DNA of 45,216 bases, from NCBI GenBank assembly GCA_024642205.1, contig JAHEBQ010000053.1:1-45216 (forward strand). Direction: 5' to 3'. Under the pieces are notes generated by a model that saw only the letters and a list, made by a program, of their open reading frames with translations, searched no databases and was not told where the DNA came from. Both the position numbers and the translations under genes were made by a program. The stretch is from Planctomycetaceae bacterium. GTDB lineage: Bacteria; Planctomycetota; Planctomycetia; Pirellulales; Pirellulaceae. Shown here piece by piece: positions 8,437-18,600 of the stretch (the first letter of the stretch is position 1; each line of letters begins with the position of its first letter).

Positions 8437-11136
8437 CTAGTTCCTGATATTGATCACATCACTTCCCGCAGCCAATCCCTCCGTATCGTCACTTTTCGCT
8501 TGGACTTCGAGTCTTGCCGTCCCGGCCAGGCGCCCTTCCAGCAACAGGGTCCACGTGATTGTCTCGCCGGCGCGAAGATCGTTGATCGTTTCAATTCTGT
8601 ACTTCTCGACAAATTTTAACGTAGTATTGTCGCTCGAAAGCAAAAGGACGTTCACGGAATTGGGCACCAGAACCCGGATATCCACATTCCTGAATGACTG
8701 ACGGCTGTTGTTCTTGACCGTGAATTCAATACGTGATTGTTGACCAATCCCGATATTCTGGTCAATCGTTCTTACGTCGACCGAAAGTGTACCCGAATCG
8801 AGCATGGCGGTGTCCTGCGGAATTCCGATCGGTCCACGCTGTCCGTTGACATCGGGCCCAGCACCATTCCCTCGCTCATTAGGATCTCCCAGACGAACGG
8901 ATCGCGTTGCGCTCGCACCGGCGGGCGAGGTAATCGTGATCTCGCTGAATGCATTTGGATCCACTGTTAACAGGTCGTAGCTGATTTCCACGTTGATTTG
9001 CTGCCCTGGATTTACGCGGCCCACGTCGACCAGCAATTCGTCTTCAAAAAACTGGCTCTTGTCGGTAAATTCTGGCGTGATCTTGACTGGCTCGATCGAG
9101 GCTGACGTTCGATTGATGAGTGCAACCTTGTCCAGCGGCTCGGCTCCTCGATTGGTAATCGTGGCTACGACCAGCGGTCGGCCCTCCGACGAAGTGGATG
9201 TCCTGAGTGACAATTCGATCGGCGAGTTCCCGGGAACGGGACTACCGGCATCCGGCAGGACGAGACCTCCGTCAGCCGGCTGAACTACAATGCAGCGACG
9301 ATCGAATTGAGGCTGGACTCCCTTGGCCCGGAGTTCAACATTGAAGCAAAGAGTACCGGTCGTTTGAACCGAAAAAAGCAATGGCGACGGCAGCGATTGA
9401 TTCTCGCCGACTTGCAGTATGGGGTTGTTGAACCGGGCTGGATTGCTTTTGCCCGGACGAACAAGTCCAGGATCGTAATTGATCAGGATTTCAATGTCCT
9501 CGAGCGGTTCATCGCACTGATTTTCAACCGCCAGGTTAAACGCAATCGTCTCGCCGACTTTGGCTTTGGTGGGGCCAGCAATGGTGAACCCAATGCATGG
9601 ACGAACGATTTCCGTTTCTGCACACGCTTCGGTTTGAAGTCGATCAGTCGAACTTGCAACTTCAAAACACATTCCCACGTTGCCTTGTTTCCTGGATTTC
9701 AATTGGATGTCGATCACGTTCGGTGCGCTGCCGGGAACGATGTCACCGATTTCCCACTGGAATTGTCGGCCGTACTCGATCGGTTTGGGGCTGCTGGAGA
9801 TGAACTCGATGCCATCGTCGAGGTTCTTGGTTCGAACAACCACGCCACGTGCGACTTGATCGCCCGGGTTGGTAACTTCCACACGGTAGTTGAATGGTTC
9901 GTCAATTTCTGACTTGCGGGGACCGATTGCGCGAATGGTTAACGCAGGAGCACTCCAGGTCACCGACGTAATTCCGCTTTCGACCACCAATTCCGGCTCT
10001 CCAAAAATCGGCGGTCGAACGATATCGACTCGGACCTGGGTGGTCCCTGGTTCGAACTGGCCCGCAGGTTGACGGATTTGTACGGTTGCTTGACCTTCCG
10101 TATCCGTTGTCGCCGACGCGGTCTGGGATCCTGTCGGAGCAAATTCGGCCGGCGCACCACCGACGATTGCGTAACGTGTTTCCCAACCCTTGACCCCCGT
10201 CCCGTCGGTGCGACTCACAACCGTCGTTAACGGATGAACCGTCCCGGCAGTCGCCCGTGACGGGGCTGGAACAGCCCATTGACCATCGACCCAGTGAATG
10301 ATAGTCGACGCGCGACGCTTGTCCCAGCCTTCGGCTTTGGGCGCGATGGCAGTGATGTAGCTTGTTCCCGGTGAGGACGATGCCACACTGACAAAGGTCT
10401 GTCCCAACGCCAGCTCGATATCATCAAGCGGCGTTGGCGTTCCACGCGTAAGAACAACCCGCTTTAAACCCGTTCGCCCCTTGGCGTATTGGCCACTGAA
10501 CTTCTTTGCGGTCGGAGGAATCAGTTGATTGAATGTCGGGTGGTTTTGGCCACCGACTTCAATCAACTCACCAACACTGTTATTCGAAAGCATCCATTCG
10601 AGTGGCTGGTTCTTGACGAAAAATCCATCGCCACCGCAAATCCCCGCCAGCACAACCACTTCGCTACCCACCGGAGCAACGATGCGAGACGGAGTCATGA
10701 TAATCTGGCCATTTTTCCCGGGTGATTTGTCACCTGTCACGTCCGGAACATAGGTTTTCTTTGATTTTTTTGTCGTGGCCGGACCGTAACAAGGAGGCGG
10801 AGTGGCCGGGTGCTGAAACGCCGGCTGAACAGGACACTGAGTGCCTGTTGATTGAGGAACGCCAACCGACAGTGGCGTAAACGGCTGTGGCTGAAAAACC
10901 GGGTTCGTAGCCACCGGTTGGCCGAATTGATCAACGACCCCTGGGTTGCTGCGAGCTGCCCTTGGGGACAACAGTTGCGTACAACCTGGTCGAAAAACGC
11001 TGCTACCGGTAGGATCGATGGCAGGCACCCGAATCTGGGCGCAACCGGTCTGCAGGATCGCCAACACGGCAATGACGCTGACGATCCAATTCCCGATCTG
11101 GTTTGCGGGATTGAGCTGTTCGGGTTGCTTTCTCAT
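8437..11136 (-). CDS. DUF11-repeat surface lipoprotein, 899 residues
   Basis: A long cell-surface protein. The N-terminus has a hydrophobic segment (IGNWIVSVIAVLAILQTGC) ending in a cysteine at about residue 32, a plausible though imperfect lipobox (Q-T-G-C), so it may be lipid-anchored. Residues about 50-130 are Pro/Gln-rich. Residues about 140-395 look like two immunoglobulin-like beta domains. From about residue 395 to the end there are four units of the conserved DUF11/CARDB type, for example 'NPGDQVARGVVVRTKN' and 'NNSRQSFRNVDIRVLVPNS'. Such repeats occur in planctomycete and bacterial envelope proteins and are thought to be structural or adhesive. It is transcribed away from the zinc-ribbon gene and ends convergently with the DUF1501 gene. 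Confidence 0.85.
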   Translation of the reverse strand: MRKQPEQLNPANQIGNWIVSVIAVLAILQTGCAQIRVPAIDPTGSSVFRPGCTQLLSPRAARSNPGVVDQFGQPVATNPVFQPQPFTPLSVGVPQSTGTQCPVQPAFQHPATPPPCYGPATTKKSKKTYVPDVTGDKSPGKNGQIIMTPSRIVAPVGSEVVVLAGICGGDGFFVKNQPLEWMLSNNSVGELIEVGGQNHPTFNQLIPPTAKKFSGQYAKGRTGLKRVVLTRGTPTPLDDIELALGQTFVSVASSSPGTSYITAIAPKAEGWDKRRASTIIHWVDGQWAVPAPSRATAGTVHPLTTVVSRTDGTGVKGWETRYAIVGGAPAEFAPTGSQTASATTDTEGQATVQIRQPAGQFEPGTTQVRVDIVRPPIFGEPELVVESGITSVTWSAPALTIRAIGPRKSEIDEPFNYRVEVTNPGDQVARGVVVRTKNLDDGIEFISSSPKPIEYGRQFQWEIGDIVPGSAPNVIDIQLKSRKQGNVGMCFEVASSTDRLQTEACAETEIVRPCIGFTIAGPTKAKVGETIAFNLAVENQCDEPLEDIEILINYDPGLVRPGKSNPARFNNPILQVGENQSLPSPLLFSVQTTGTLCFNVELRAKGVQPQFDRRCIVVQPADGGLVLPDAGSPVPGNSPIELSLRTSTSSEGRPLVVATITNRGAEPLDKVALINRTSASIEPVKITPEFTDKSQFFEDELLVDVGRVNPGQQINVEISYDLLTVDPNAFSEITITSPAGASATRSVRLGDPNERGNGAGPDVNGQRGPIGIPQDTAMLDSGTLSVDVRTIDQNIGIGQQSRIEFTVKNNSRQSFRNVDIRVLVPNSVNVLLLSSDNTTLKFVEKYRIETINDLRAGETITWTLLLEGRLAGTARLEVQAKSDDTEGLAAGSDVINIRN

Positions 11137-11419
11137 GGCTTACCAATCCGTCGTGTCGAGAGCGCCACGAGTTGGCGCGTCAGTACGAACTGCGAAAACG
11201 TACCACACAGTTTGGTAAGATGATGTATTTTTTACACATGGATTGATGACAAAAGGCATCAACTTCGTGACGGTCGCAGGGCTTTTTTCGAAAGCGCCAT
11301 CAACACATCGCGGAAATTTGCAACGGCTGGTGCAACATTTACCAGAAGAAGCCGGACGAGTTGATGACCCAGCCGTTCATCGAACCGACAAAACGAGCCC
11401 AATCATCGTTGCCAAAGGC
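11137..11419. other. 283-base intergenic region upstream of the DUF11 gene
   Basis: Between two minus-strand genes. It should contain the end of the zinc-ribbon transcript and the promoter of the DUF11 lipoprotein gene. On the minus strand a TTGTCA box lies upstream of an AT-rich stretch (roughly 11220-11255), but no good -10 hexamer is spaced from it. Short open frames crossing the region look random. Confidence 0.3.
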
Positions 11420-12190
11420 TCAATTCGATTTGTCCAGATCGGAATTGAGTACCCGCTCCGGGTCCAACTTGGGAACGACCGGCGAATCGTCCGAAATGTC
11501 GTCTTCGGTAACGACTGGATTGTCAAGATTAGTCGACGGGTCGAGGCCTTCCGTATCTGAGATATCCTCGATTTCCTTCCGGAAACGGTCAGGAACCAGC
11601 ATCGGCACGACATTTCCTATTTGGGGTCCAAGATTGAGAGGATCCTGATTAAAAACCCACAAAACCAACAAGTACGCAATTGGAATCGCGAGGACCGCGC
11701 CCACGATAACTTTGACCATCTCGATGGCAGGATTTCGCGTCGGAGTTGAACGTCGAGATGACGAACTGGAGGAATGCCTGCGAGAACTTGAAGAACTGCT
11801 CGACGATCCTCTCGATCGTTGCAAGGCGTCGTCGCGATTGCCATTTCTGGATTCGCCACTTCCACCGGAACCCTCATAACGACTCGATCGCCGACTCCCC
11901 GATCGCCTCGCCCCCTTGCTTAATTGTGAAGGCACGACAAATGCATCCCTCTCCTTGACCAATACCTGATCAACCCGTGGAATAACCGGTTGAGGCCTGG
12001 GTGACTCGACAACCTCCAGTTCGGGCACGGCTTGATCCAGGATCTGCGATAACCGATAGGACTCGGAACAATGCGGGCAACGCACCATCGAATCTGCCGG
12101 TGCCTTGGAGGGAACTCGAACGAGTCCCTGACAACTTAAGCAGTTCCCGAGGATAAGCGAATCTGATTGTTCTCGGCTTGGGCTATCCAT
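11420..12190 (-). CDS. Zinc-ribbon, single-pass membrane protein with Ser/Arg-rich linker
   Basis: A 256-residue protein. Residues 17-41 form a zinc ribbon with two knuckles, C17-x2-C20 and C38-x2-C41. Residues about 93-152 are a low-complexity linker very rich in Ser and Arg, with two long serine runs joined by Arg-Arg. A transmembrane helix follows (about 159-180, VKVIVGAVLAIPIAYLLVLWVF), then a short conserved-looking 'PMLVPDRFRKE' segment and an acidic tail. With no signal peptide, the zinc ribbon is probably cytoplasmic. I do not know its function. The start at 12190 is preferred over an in-frame start at 12343 because a promoter candidate (12309-12336) lies between them and the longer N-terminus has no counterpart in zinc-ribbon proteins. 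Confidence 0.75.
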   Translation of the reverse strand: MDSPSREQSDSLILGNCLSCQGLVRVPSKAPADSMVRCPHCSESYRLSQILDQAVPELEVVESPRPQPVIPRVDQVLVKERDAFVVPSQLSKGARRSGSRRSSRYEGSGGSGESRNGNRDDALQRSRGSSSSSSSSRRHSSSSSSRRSTPTRNPAIEMVKVIVGAVLAIPIAYLLVLWVFNQDPLNLGPQIGNVVPMLVPDRFRKEIEDISDTEGLDPSTNLDNPVVTEDDISDDSPVVPKLDPERVLNSDLDKSN

Positions 12191-12308
12191 CAACAAGAAT
12201 CCGGAAATTGTAAAGAGGAATCCACAACAGAATACGGAACGGTAAATGCCTTCGCCAGGAACGGATCCCTGAGTCAACAAAAACCTGGCTTCTACAACAT
12301 AATCTAGT

Positions 12309-12336
12309 ATTATAGGCAAGCCTCTGACGTCGTTAA
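12309..12336 (-). promoter_or_regulatory. Candidate sigma-70-type promoter for the zinc-ribbon gene
   Basis: Read on the minus strand: TTAACG (12336-12331, 4 of 6 to consensus), a 16-base spacer, then a perfect TATAAT (12314-12309). It implies a leader of about 110 bases before the ATG at 12190. The perfect -10 is the main support; planctomycete promoters are not well characterised. Confidence 0.45.
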
Positions 12337-12340
12337 ACGG

Positions 12341-12369
12341 CAAACCGGTCGCCCAGTTTGTTATTTTTT
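12341..12369. terminator. GNRA-loop hairpin with T-tract next to the M32 gene
   Basis: CAAACCGG (12341-12348) pairs with CCAGTTTG (12353-12360), eight pairs including one mismatch-type G-T pairing, around a four-base loop that reads GCGA on the minus strand. On the plus strand it is followed at once by TTATTTTTT, a good intrinsic terminator tail. On the minus strand, the direction of the M32 gene that ends at 12372, the tail is only TTTGCCGTTT. It may work in both directions; the strong T-tract faces antisense transcription entering the M32 gene. Confidence 0.5.
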
Positions 12370-12371
12370 CG

Positions 12372-13886
12372 TTACAACCCGTATATTGGTGACAACTTGT
12401 CGCGTAACTGCCTGAGCAACAACTGATGGGACAAACCCTGTCCCGTTACCCGATGGCCAAGTTCCGGGCCAGAGTAACACTGGCCAAGCCGGTGGATTTT
12501 TTCATTCAACCATTGCTTGAACGGAACGAAATCTCCATCTCGAAACATCGAGTCCAGGTCCCCCAGTTCATCCCTGGCAGCTTCAAAAAATTGACTCGCG
12601 TAAAGGTTACCCAGTGAATAGGTTGAAAAATAACCGACCAGCCCGGCACTCCAGTGCACGTCCTGCAAGACGCCTTCCGCGTCCGTCGATGGCGCAATGC
12701 CGAGATATTGTTCATACTTCTCATTCCAGGCCATCGGCAGGTCGTCGGTGTCCAATTCACCATTGATGATCGCTTGTTCCAGCTCGAACCGAATGATGAT
12801 ATGCAAATTATAAGTTGCTTCATCCGCTTCGACACGAATCAACGAAGGTGAAACGTGGTTGATTGCCTGGAAGAAATCATTTAGCGGAACGTCCTGAAGC
12901 GCGGCAGGAAAAAGTTCCTGTGCCCGAGGATAGAAATACTGCCAGAAACTGATGCTCCGCCCGACCAGGTTTTCCCAAAGCCGAGATTGCGATTCGTGAA
13001 TTCCCAGGCTGCAATATTTCCCGGGTGGAAGTCCATAAAACTCGCTGCGCAATCCCTGTTCATAGATCCCGTGTCCGGATTCGTGCAGAATTCCAAAAAA
13101 CGAAGAATTGAAAAAGTACTCGTCGTATCGAGTGGTAATTCGGCAATCGTTGGGTCCAAGTTCAGTGCAAAACGGATGAGGGGTCACATCCAAACGCCCG
13201 CGACCGTAATCAAATCCGATTTTCGTCGAGGCCTCCCTGCCAAACACCTGTTGCAATTCAATCGGGAATTGACGCCGTAGAATCTCGACTGGCGGCGAAT
13301 ACCCGCTGGCCGCTATTTCCGCGACCAGGGGAACGAGGTCGCTTCGCAACGCATCGAGCACGGCAGCGACTTCATGTGTTTTTGCTCCTGGTTCGTATTC
13401 ATCCAACAGCGCGTCGTAGGGGCATCCTTCGAATCCCAACGATTCGGCTTCTGCTTTCTTTAATTCAAAGATCTTTTTCAACTGCGGCGAGAAGCTCCCG
13501 AAATTGTTGTTCCGGCGAGCATGAACCCACATGGTTTGACCCACCGAAGTCGCCTTCGCCAGTTCCTGGACGAGCGTCGCGGGAATTTTGGACCGTTTAT
13601 CAAATTCTCGCTTCAACTCGCGAATCGTTGCACCTGTATCGCTTGACTTGTCCGCAGCCAGCTTCGAATCAGCGAGTTCATCCAGCAAATCGCCCAGTCG
13701 CGGATCGGTCTGCCGCTTGTGAATTTCACCTGCGAGAAACGTAATCTGGTCGCTACGATAGTCGTCCGCCAGCGCCGGCAATTTGGTTTGCTGGTCCCAT
13801 TCGAGCAATGCCAGGGTCGATGTGAGGTAGCTCGTTTCTTGTGCCTGTTGGCAAAGTTGCTTGAAACGCGATTTTTCATTGGACAT
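12372..13886 (-). CDS. M32 family metallocarboxypeptidase (carboxypeptidase Taq type)
   Basis: A cytoplasmic zinc carboxypeptidase that removes C-terminal residues from peptides, with broad specificity except next to proline in characterised members. The zinc motif HESGH lies at residues 268-272 followed by 'GIYEQG', and the third-ligand motif HESQSR at 297-302 includes E298. The conserved 'HPF' (about 237-239) and 'TTRYDEYFF' (about 251-259) of the family are present. At 504 residues it matches the usual length of about 500. There is no signal peptide. It stands between two unrelated minus-strand units, with its own short upstream spacer after the DUF1501 gene. Confidence 0.95.
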   Translation of the reverse strand: MSNEKSRFKQLCQQAQETSYLTSTLALLEWDQQTKLPALADDYRSDQITFLAGEIHKRQTDPRLGDLLDELADSKLAADKSSDTGATIRELKREFDKRSKIPATLVQELAKATSVGQTMWVHARRNNNFGSFSPQLKKIFELKKAEAESLGFEGCPYDALLDEYEPGAKTHEVAAVLDALRSDLVPLVAEIAASGYSPPVEILRRQFPIELQQVFGREASTKIGFDYGRGRLDVTPHPFCTELGPNDCRITTRYDEYFFNSSFFGILHESGHGIYEQGLRSEFYGLPPGKYCSLGIHESQSRLWENLVGRSISFWQYFYPRAQELFPAALQDVPLNDFFQAINHVSPSLIRVEADEATYNLHIIIRFELEQAIINGELDTDDLPMAWNEKYEQYLGIAPSTDAEGVLQDVHWSAGLVGYFSTYSLGNLYASQFFEAARDELGDLDSMFRDGDFVPFKQWLNEKIHRLGQCYSGPELGHRVTGQGLSHQLLLRQLRDKLSPIYGL

Positions 13887-13981
13887 TTGTATCCGCCAAA
13901 GGTTCCGAGATAGGAGGTCAGGAATCGGGCGTCAAGTGTAACGCAGGAAATTGGAGTTGCAGGCGTTGAATCGATTCTTCG

Positions 13982-15460
13982 TCAAGTCATGATCGATTTG
14001 ACAGGCGTTGCGGTTTCGACACCCGTGAGGCGCTGATCCAGGCCTTGGTGTCGAAACGCGAATCGTTCATGGTGGATGCCGAGTGTTTGCAGGATGGTCG
14101 CATTGATGTCGCGAATATGAACGGGATCGCGAACGATGTTGTAGGAAAAATCATCCGTTTCCCCGTGGACCACCCCCCCTTTGATGCCTGCACCTGCCAT
14201 CCACATTGTAAAACACCGGGGATGGTGATCTCGACCATAGTTGGTTTTTGTCAGACCGCCCTGGCAGTAAATCGTGCGACCGAATTCGCCACCCCAAACC
14301 AACAACGTATCGTCAAGCAGCCCACGCTGTTTCAAGTCAGTGATCAAGCCAAACGTCGGTCGGTCTATGTCCCGGCATTGGTTCGGAAGATCCGTGGGTA
14401 AGTTCCCATGTTGATCCCAACCGCGGTGAAAAATCTGCGTAAACCGGACGCCGCGTTCAGCCATCCGGCGGGCCAGCAAGCAGTTGTGGGCAAATGTTCC
14501 AGGTTTCTTGACATCGGGGCCATAAAGCGCCAGTGTCGCTTCGGTTTCCTCGGAAAGATCCACGAGTTCAGGTACCGATGATTGCATTCGAAACGCCATT
14601 TCGTACTGGGCTATTCGCGCCTGAGTTTCCGGATCGCCGTAAGTCTGATGCGTTTGGTGATTGAGTACTGACAGCGAATCGAGCATTCTGCGGCGCATTT
14701 GAGAGCTGACGCCGCCAGCGTTTTTTAAAAACAAAACTGGGTCTCCGTCGTTTCGCATCAAGACGCCTTGATGACGAGAGGGCAAAAACCCATTACCCCA
14801 CAACCGGTTGTACAGTGCCTGGGCTTCCTTGCGTCCTGTCCAAGTCGAATTCAACACGACAAACGCAGGCAGATTCTCGTTTTCGCTGCCCAGCCCGTAA
14901 CTCAACCAGGCTCCCAGGCTGGCCCGGCCCGGCAGTTGGTTCCCGGTGCAAATATATGTAATAGCAGGATCGTGATTGATCGCTTCGGTGTAGCAGCTTT
15001 TGATAAACGCCAGTTCAGGCAGGACCCTGGCGGTGTGTGGAAGCAATTCGCTGACCCATTTCCCATCCCCACCATTGTCGTATTTCTTGAACTGGAAAAT
15101 CGATGGCGCAATTGGGAACCGAGCCTGTTGCGAGGTCATCGTAGTAAGGCGTTGTCCCTGGCGAATTTCAGCGGGAAGGTCCTTGTCAAAAAACTCTGCC
15201 ATCCTGGGTTTGTAATCGTACATGTCCAACTGGGAAGGCGCGCCGGACATGAACAAATAGATCGCCCGTTTCGCTTTTGGCGAGTGATGCGGTAATTCCT
15301 TTAGCCCGCCGGTCGATTCGTCACGCCAACCTCGGCCCCAGTTGGCGCGGCTGGTTTGGCCCATGAGTGACGCCATTGCGGCGGCGCCCAATCCAAGAGC
15401 TCCCTTGCGAAAAAACTGCCGTCGGGTTTCGTTCTGAATGAATTCTTGTTCAGGGTTCAT
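13982..15460 (-). CDS. DUF1501 family Tat-exported protein (partner of the PSCyt/PSD gene)
   Basis: A 492-residue DUF1501 protein. The N-terminus has ETRRQFFRKG followed by a hydrophobic Ala/Leu/Gly stretch, a clear twin-arginine signal. Family motifs visible are 'FMSGAPSQLDMYDYKP', 'HPGS'-region equivalents, 'RGVRFTQIFHRGWDQHGNLP' and 'WGGEFGRTIYCQGG' followed by 'GRDHHPRCFTMWMAGAGIKGG'. These fit the alkaline-phosphatase-like fold, but the substrate is unknown. An open frame extends 35 codons upstream, and the chosen ATG is the one that places the Tat motif near the start. It follows the PSCyt1/PSCyt2/PSD1 gene on the same strand, the commonest arrangement for these two families in planctomycetes, so the products probably act as a pair outside the cytoplasmic membrane. 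Confidence 0.94.
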   Translation of the reverse strand: MNPEQEFIQNETRRQFFRKGALGLGAAAMASLMGQTSRANWGRGWRDESTGGLKELPHHSPKAKRAIYLFMSGAPSQLDMYDYKPRMAEFFDKDLPAEIRQGQRLTTMTSQQARFPIAPSIFQFKKYDNGGDGKWVSELLPHTARVLPELAFIKSCYTEAINHDPAITYICTGNQLPGRASLGAWLSYGLGSENENLPAFVVLNSTWTGRKEAQALYNRLWGNGFLPSRHQGVLMRNDGDPVLFLKNAGGVSSQMRRRMLDSLSVLNHQTHQTYGDPETQARIAQYEMAFRMQSSVPELVDLSEETEATLALYGPDVKKPGTFAHNCLLARRMAERGVRFTQIFHRGWDQHGNLPTDLPNQCRDIDRPTFGLITDLKQRGLLDDTLLVWGGEFGRTIYCQGGLTKTNYGRDHHPRCFTMWMAGAGIKGGVVHGETDDFSYNIVRDPVHIRDINATILQTLGIHHERFAFRHQGLDQRLTGVETATPVKSIMT

Positions 15461-15653
15461 TGAAGCTCGGTTTTTGGAAAACGGTACAACTCGTAATTCA
15501 GCATTTGGACAGGTTTCTCCCACCGTGAAAACAGGCCACGCAGCAACCGCCACACTTGCCGTCACCGGGAATTCGAAAGTCAGGCTTCAAGATCGCAATC
15601 ATGATGCCGTCCAAACTCAAAAGGGACGCTTGTTACTCGATCAAACATCCAAG

Positions 15654-18600
15654 TCAGTTCTTTGTGACAAATTCATCCATGTTCATGATCAAGTTCGCGA
15701 TCATTGTCCAGGCTGCCAGTTCCACCGGATCGTATTTATCGATGTCCGCCGCGGTTTCGCCAATCGAAACCAGTTTCCTGGCTGCCTGGAGGTCGGTTTC
15801 AAACTCGTCGTAATTCTTTTCCCATGTCTTTTGTAGCAAATCCAGTTCCTGATTCTTCGCCAGTCTGCCCAAGGCTCGTTCAAACATGAACGCGGCCGAC
15901 CGCCGGCTGCCCTCCGAATCGAAGCCACTACTGACCACCTGGTTTACACCTTGATCGATTGTCAGTTCGGCCAAATATCTGGCAGCTTCGATATACTGTG
16001 GGTCGTTCATCATCAATAACGCCTGCATGGGCGTGTTGGTCCGTTCCCGACGGACGCGACATTCTTCTCGCGAAGGCGCATCGAACGTGTTCATCTGGGG
16101 CGGCGGTGCGGTTCGCTTCCAAAACGTGTACAGACTGCGGCGATGAACTTTGTCCGTCCCGTTGTCCTTTTTGAATCGAACCGTATTGGAACCCGAATAA
16201 CCGACAGCAAACCACAATCCATCCGGTTGCGGCGGTTTCACGCTGGGACCACCGAGGGTCGGATCCAGCAAACCGCTGACCGACAATGCCTGGTCGCGGA
16301 GCATTTCGGCGTCCAGCCGGAACCGAGGGCCACGGCCCAGCAGACGATTCGCAGGGTCTTTTGCTTCCAGTTCTGGAGAAACCGTCGAAGATTGTCGATA
16401 CGTGGACGACAAAACCAACATCTTCATTAATCGCCGCACGTCCCAACCGTGTTCGGCAAAATCGGTTGCTAACCAGTCAAGTAATTCCGGGTGACTGGGA
16501 ACATCACCCTGAGCACCAAAATCCTCGGACGTTTTTACGATCCCCGTGCCGAAGACCTGTTGCCAAAAACGATTCACGGCCACGCGCGCTGCTAGGGGGT
16601 GTTTGTCCGAGGTCAGCCACCTTGCAAATCCCAAACGGTTCCTTGGCAAGTCGTCGGTAAACCGTGGCAATGCTGCCGGTGTATCTCGCTCGACACGTTC
16701 GCCCGGATGGTCATACTCCCCGCGAATCAGCACAAAAGCCTGCTTGATTTCGGGGCTCTCCCTGGAAACCAGCGTCGTGGGCAAGTTGTTATTAAACTCG
16801 TCAAGCTTCTTTTTCGATTCATCCCGTTGGCGGAGTTCGTCGGCCAATTCAACTCTGCTTTCCGAGTACACATTCAACAGGAAAAATTCCCTGAGTTTCT
16901 GCTTGTCAGAATCGCCAACCTTCTCCGCATTCAGGCTCACGATTTCCTTGATCTGATCGGGAAGCCCTTCCCCTTTGGATTGCCGAACCATCGCCAGCCA
17001 TTTGCTCAAGCTTTTGAAATCGGATGACTGGTCAGTCCTTGAAACGATCCCGGCCGAATCCCAGTGCGCGGTGCCACCCCATTGCGTGAACGCAATCCCG
17101 TTGATCAGTGACGACGTCTCGAAGCCAATCTTTTCGGCTTCGATTTCCAGACGAATCCACTGACCGGTTTCAGGAAGTTCTCCGGCAAAAAAACGGCTCG
17201 CCGTTTTATCGGTCCCCCATTCAATCTTGTTGGCGCCCCAATAAACACGATGCTCCCAGTTACCATCATTGAACTGCAGCATGATCTGTTCGGGCGCGTT
17301 GGCTGGATCGAGAAACACGTAGGCAAACAGTTGGTCCCCTGCGTCCACCTTGATTGGAGTGGTTGCGCCCGTGAAAAAGTGCTGAATCATTCCGGATTCG
17401 GAAACCGCGATCCGGGAATTCACTCCGCTGTGAACTGGACCGTTGTCGGCCGTCACATATTCCCAGTTCTGCTCGGGTTTGGCCCCGACCGGAAGCACGT
17501 CGTCCTCGATCCAAACGAATTCTACCGGTTCAGCGATTTCGGCCAGCACATCGAATTCAGCATCTGTTTCGCTGCCTGGAGCTTCGACTGGATCAACATA
17601 CTGGTAACCTGCGACCTGGTCTTCGAGTTTTTTCGCCGCCTCCCGGGCTTGCGTTTCCAGTTCTGTCAATTCAGTTTTCTGCTTTTCGGAAACGACCTTC
17701 ATCACAGGCGCGGGGTTTTCGATGTTCTGGTCCATCGCTGCATCGGTCAAATTATTGAAGAACGCGAACAGCTGATAGAATTCTTTTTGGGAAATCGGGT
17801 CGAACTTGTGATCGTGACATTGTGCGCATCCAACCGTCATTCCCAGGAACACCGTTCCCGTGGTGGATACCCGATCCACAACATTGCGGACGAAGACTTC
17901 TTCAACGATCGCACCTCCTTCATTGGTGGTAATGTGAGCGCGATTGAATCCCGAAGCGATCAACTGTTGGTCCGTGGGATTTTCCAGTAAATCGCCAGCA
18001 AGTTGCTGGATGGTAAAATCGCGATACGAAACGTTATCGTTGAATGCCCTGACCACCCAGTCCCGATAAGGCCACATCTCACGGTAGTTGTCCAAATGCA
18101 ACCCGTGCGTGTCCCCGTATCTCGCGGCATCCAACCAGTAGCGAGCCATGTGTTCACCGTAGTGAGGAGACTCGAGCAATTCATCGACCAGCACCTCATA
18201 CCAATTTGGGTCTTTCGAATCGACATACCTGACCTTTTGCTCGGGCGTTGGTGGCAAACCGGTCAAATCAAGCGCGACTCGGCGGATCAGCGTGCGCCGG
18301 TCGGCCACTTCCGACGGCGCAAGTCCCTCAACTGCAAGCCGATTCGCGATGAAGTTGTCGATGGGATTTTTGGCCCAGGCAAGGTTTTCGTCCGGTATCT
18401 CCGGTTTTGCGGGCGGAATGAGCGACCAGTGGTCTTTCCAGATAGCACCCTGTTCGATCCAGTTTCGGAAGAGTTCTTTTTGCTGGTCCGTGAGCGTTCT
18501 GCCCGAATCGGAAGGTGGCATCAACGTATCCGGATCGTCACTGGTTATGCGTTGGTAAAGTTCACTGGCGTCAAGATCATTGGCAACAACGGCAGACGAA

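Noticed and set aside
17250..17990. Long plus-strand frame antisense to the PSCyt/PSD1 gene
   Set aside because: It lies wholly inside a gene with clear domains; its product has no recognisable features. The same holds for long antisense frames at 28745-29602, 41335-42057 and 1343-1975.
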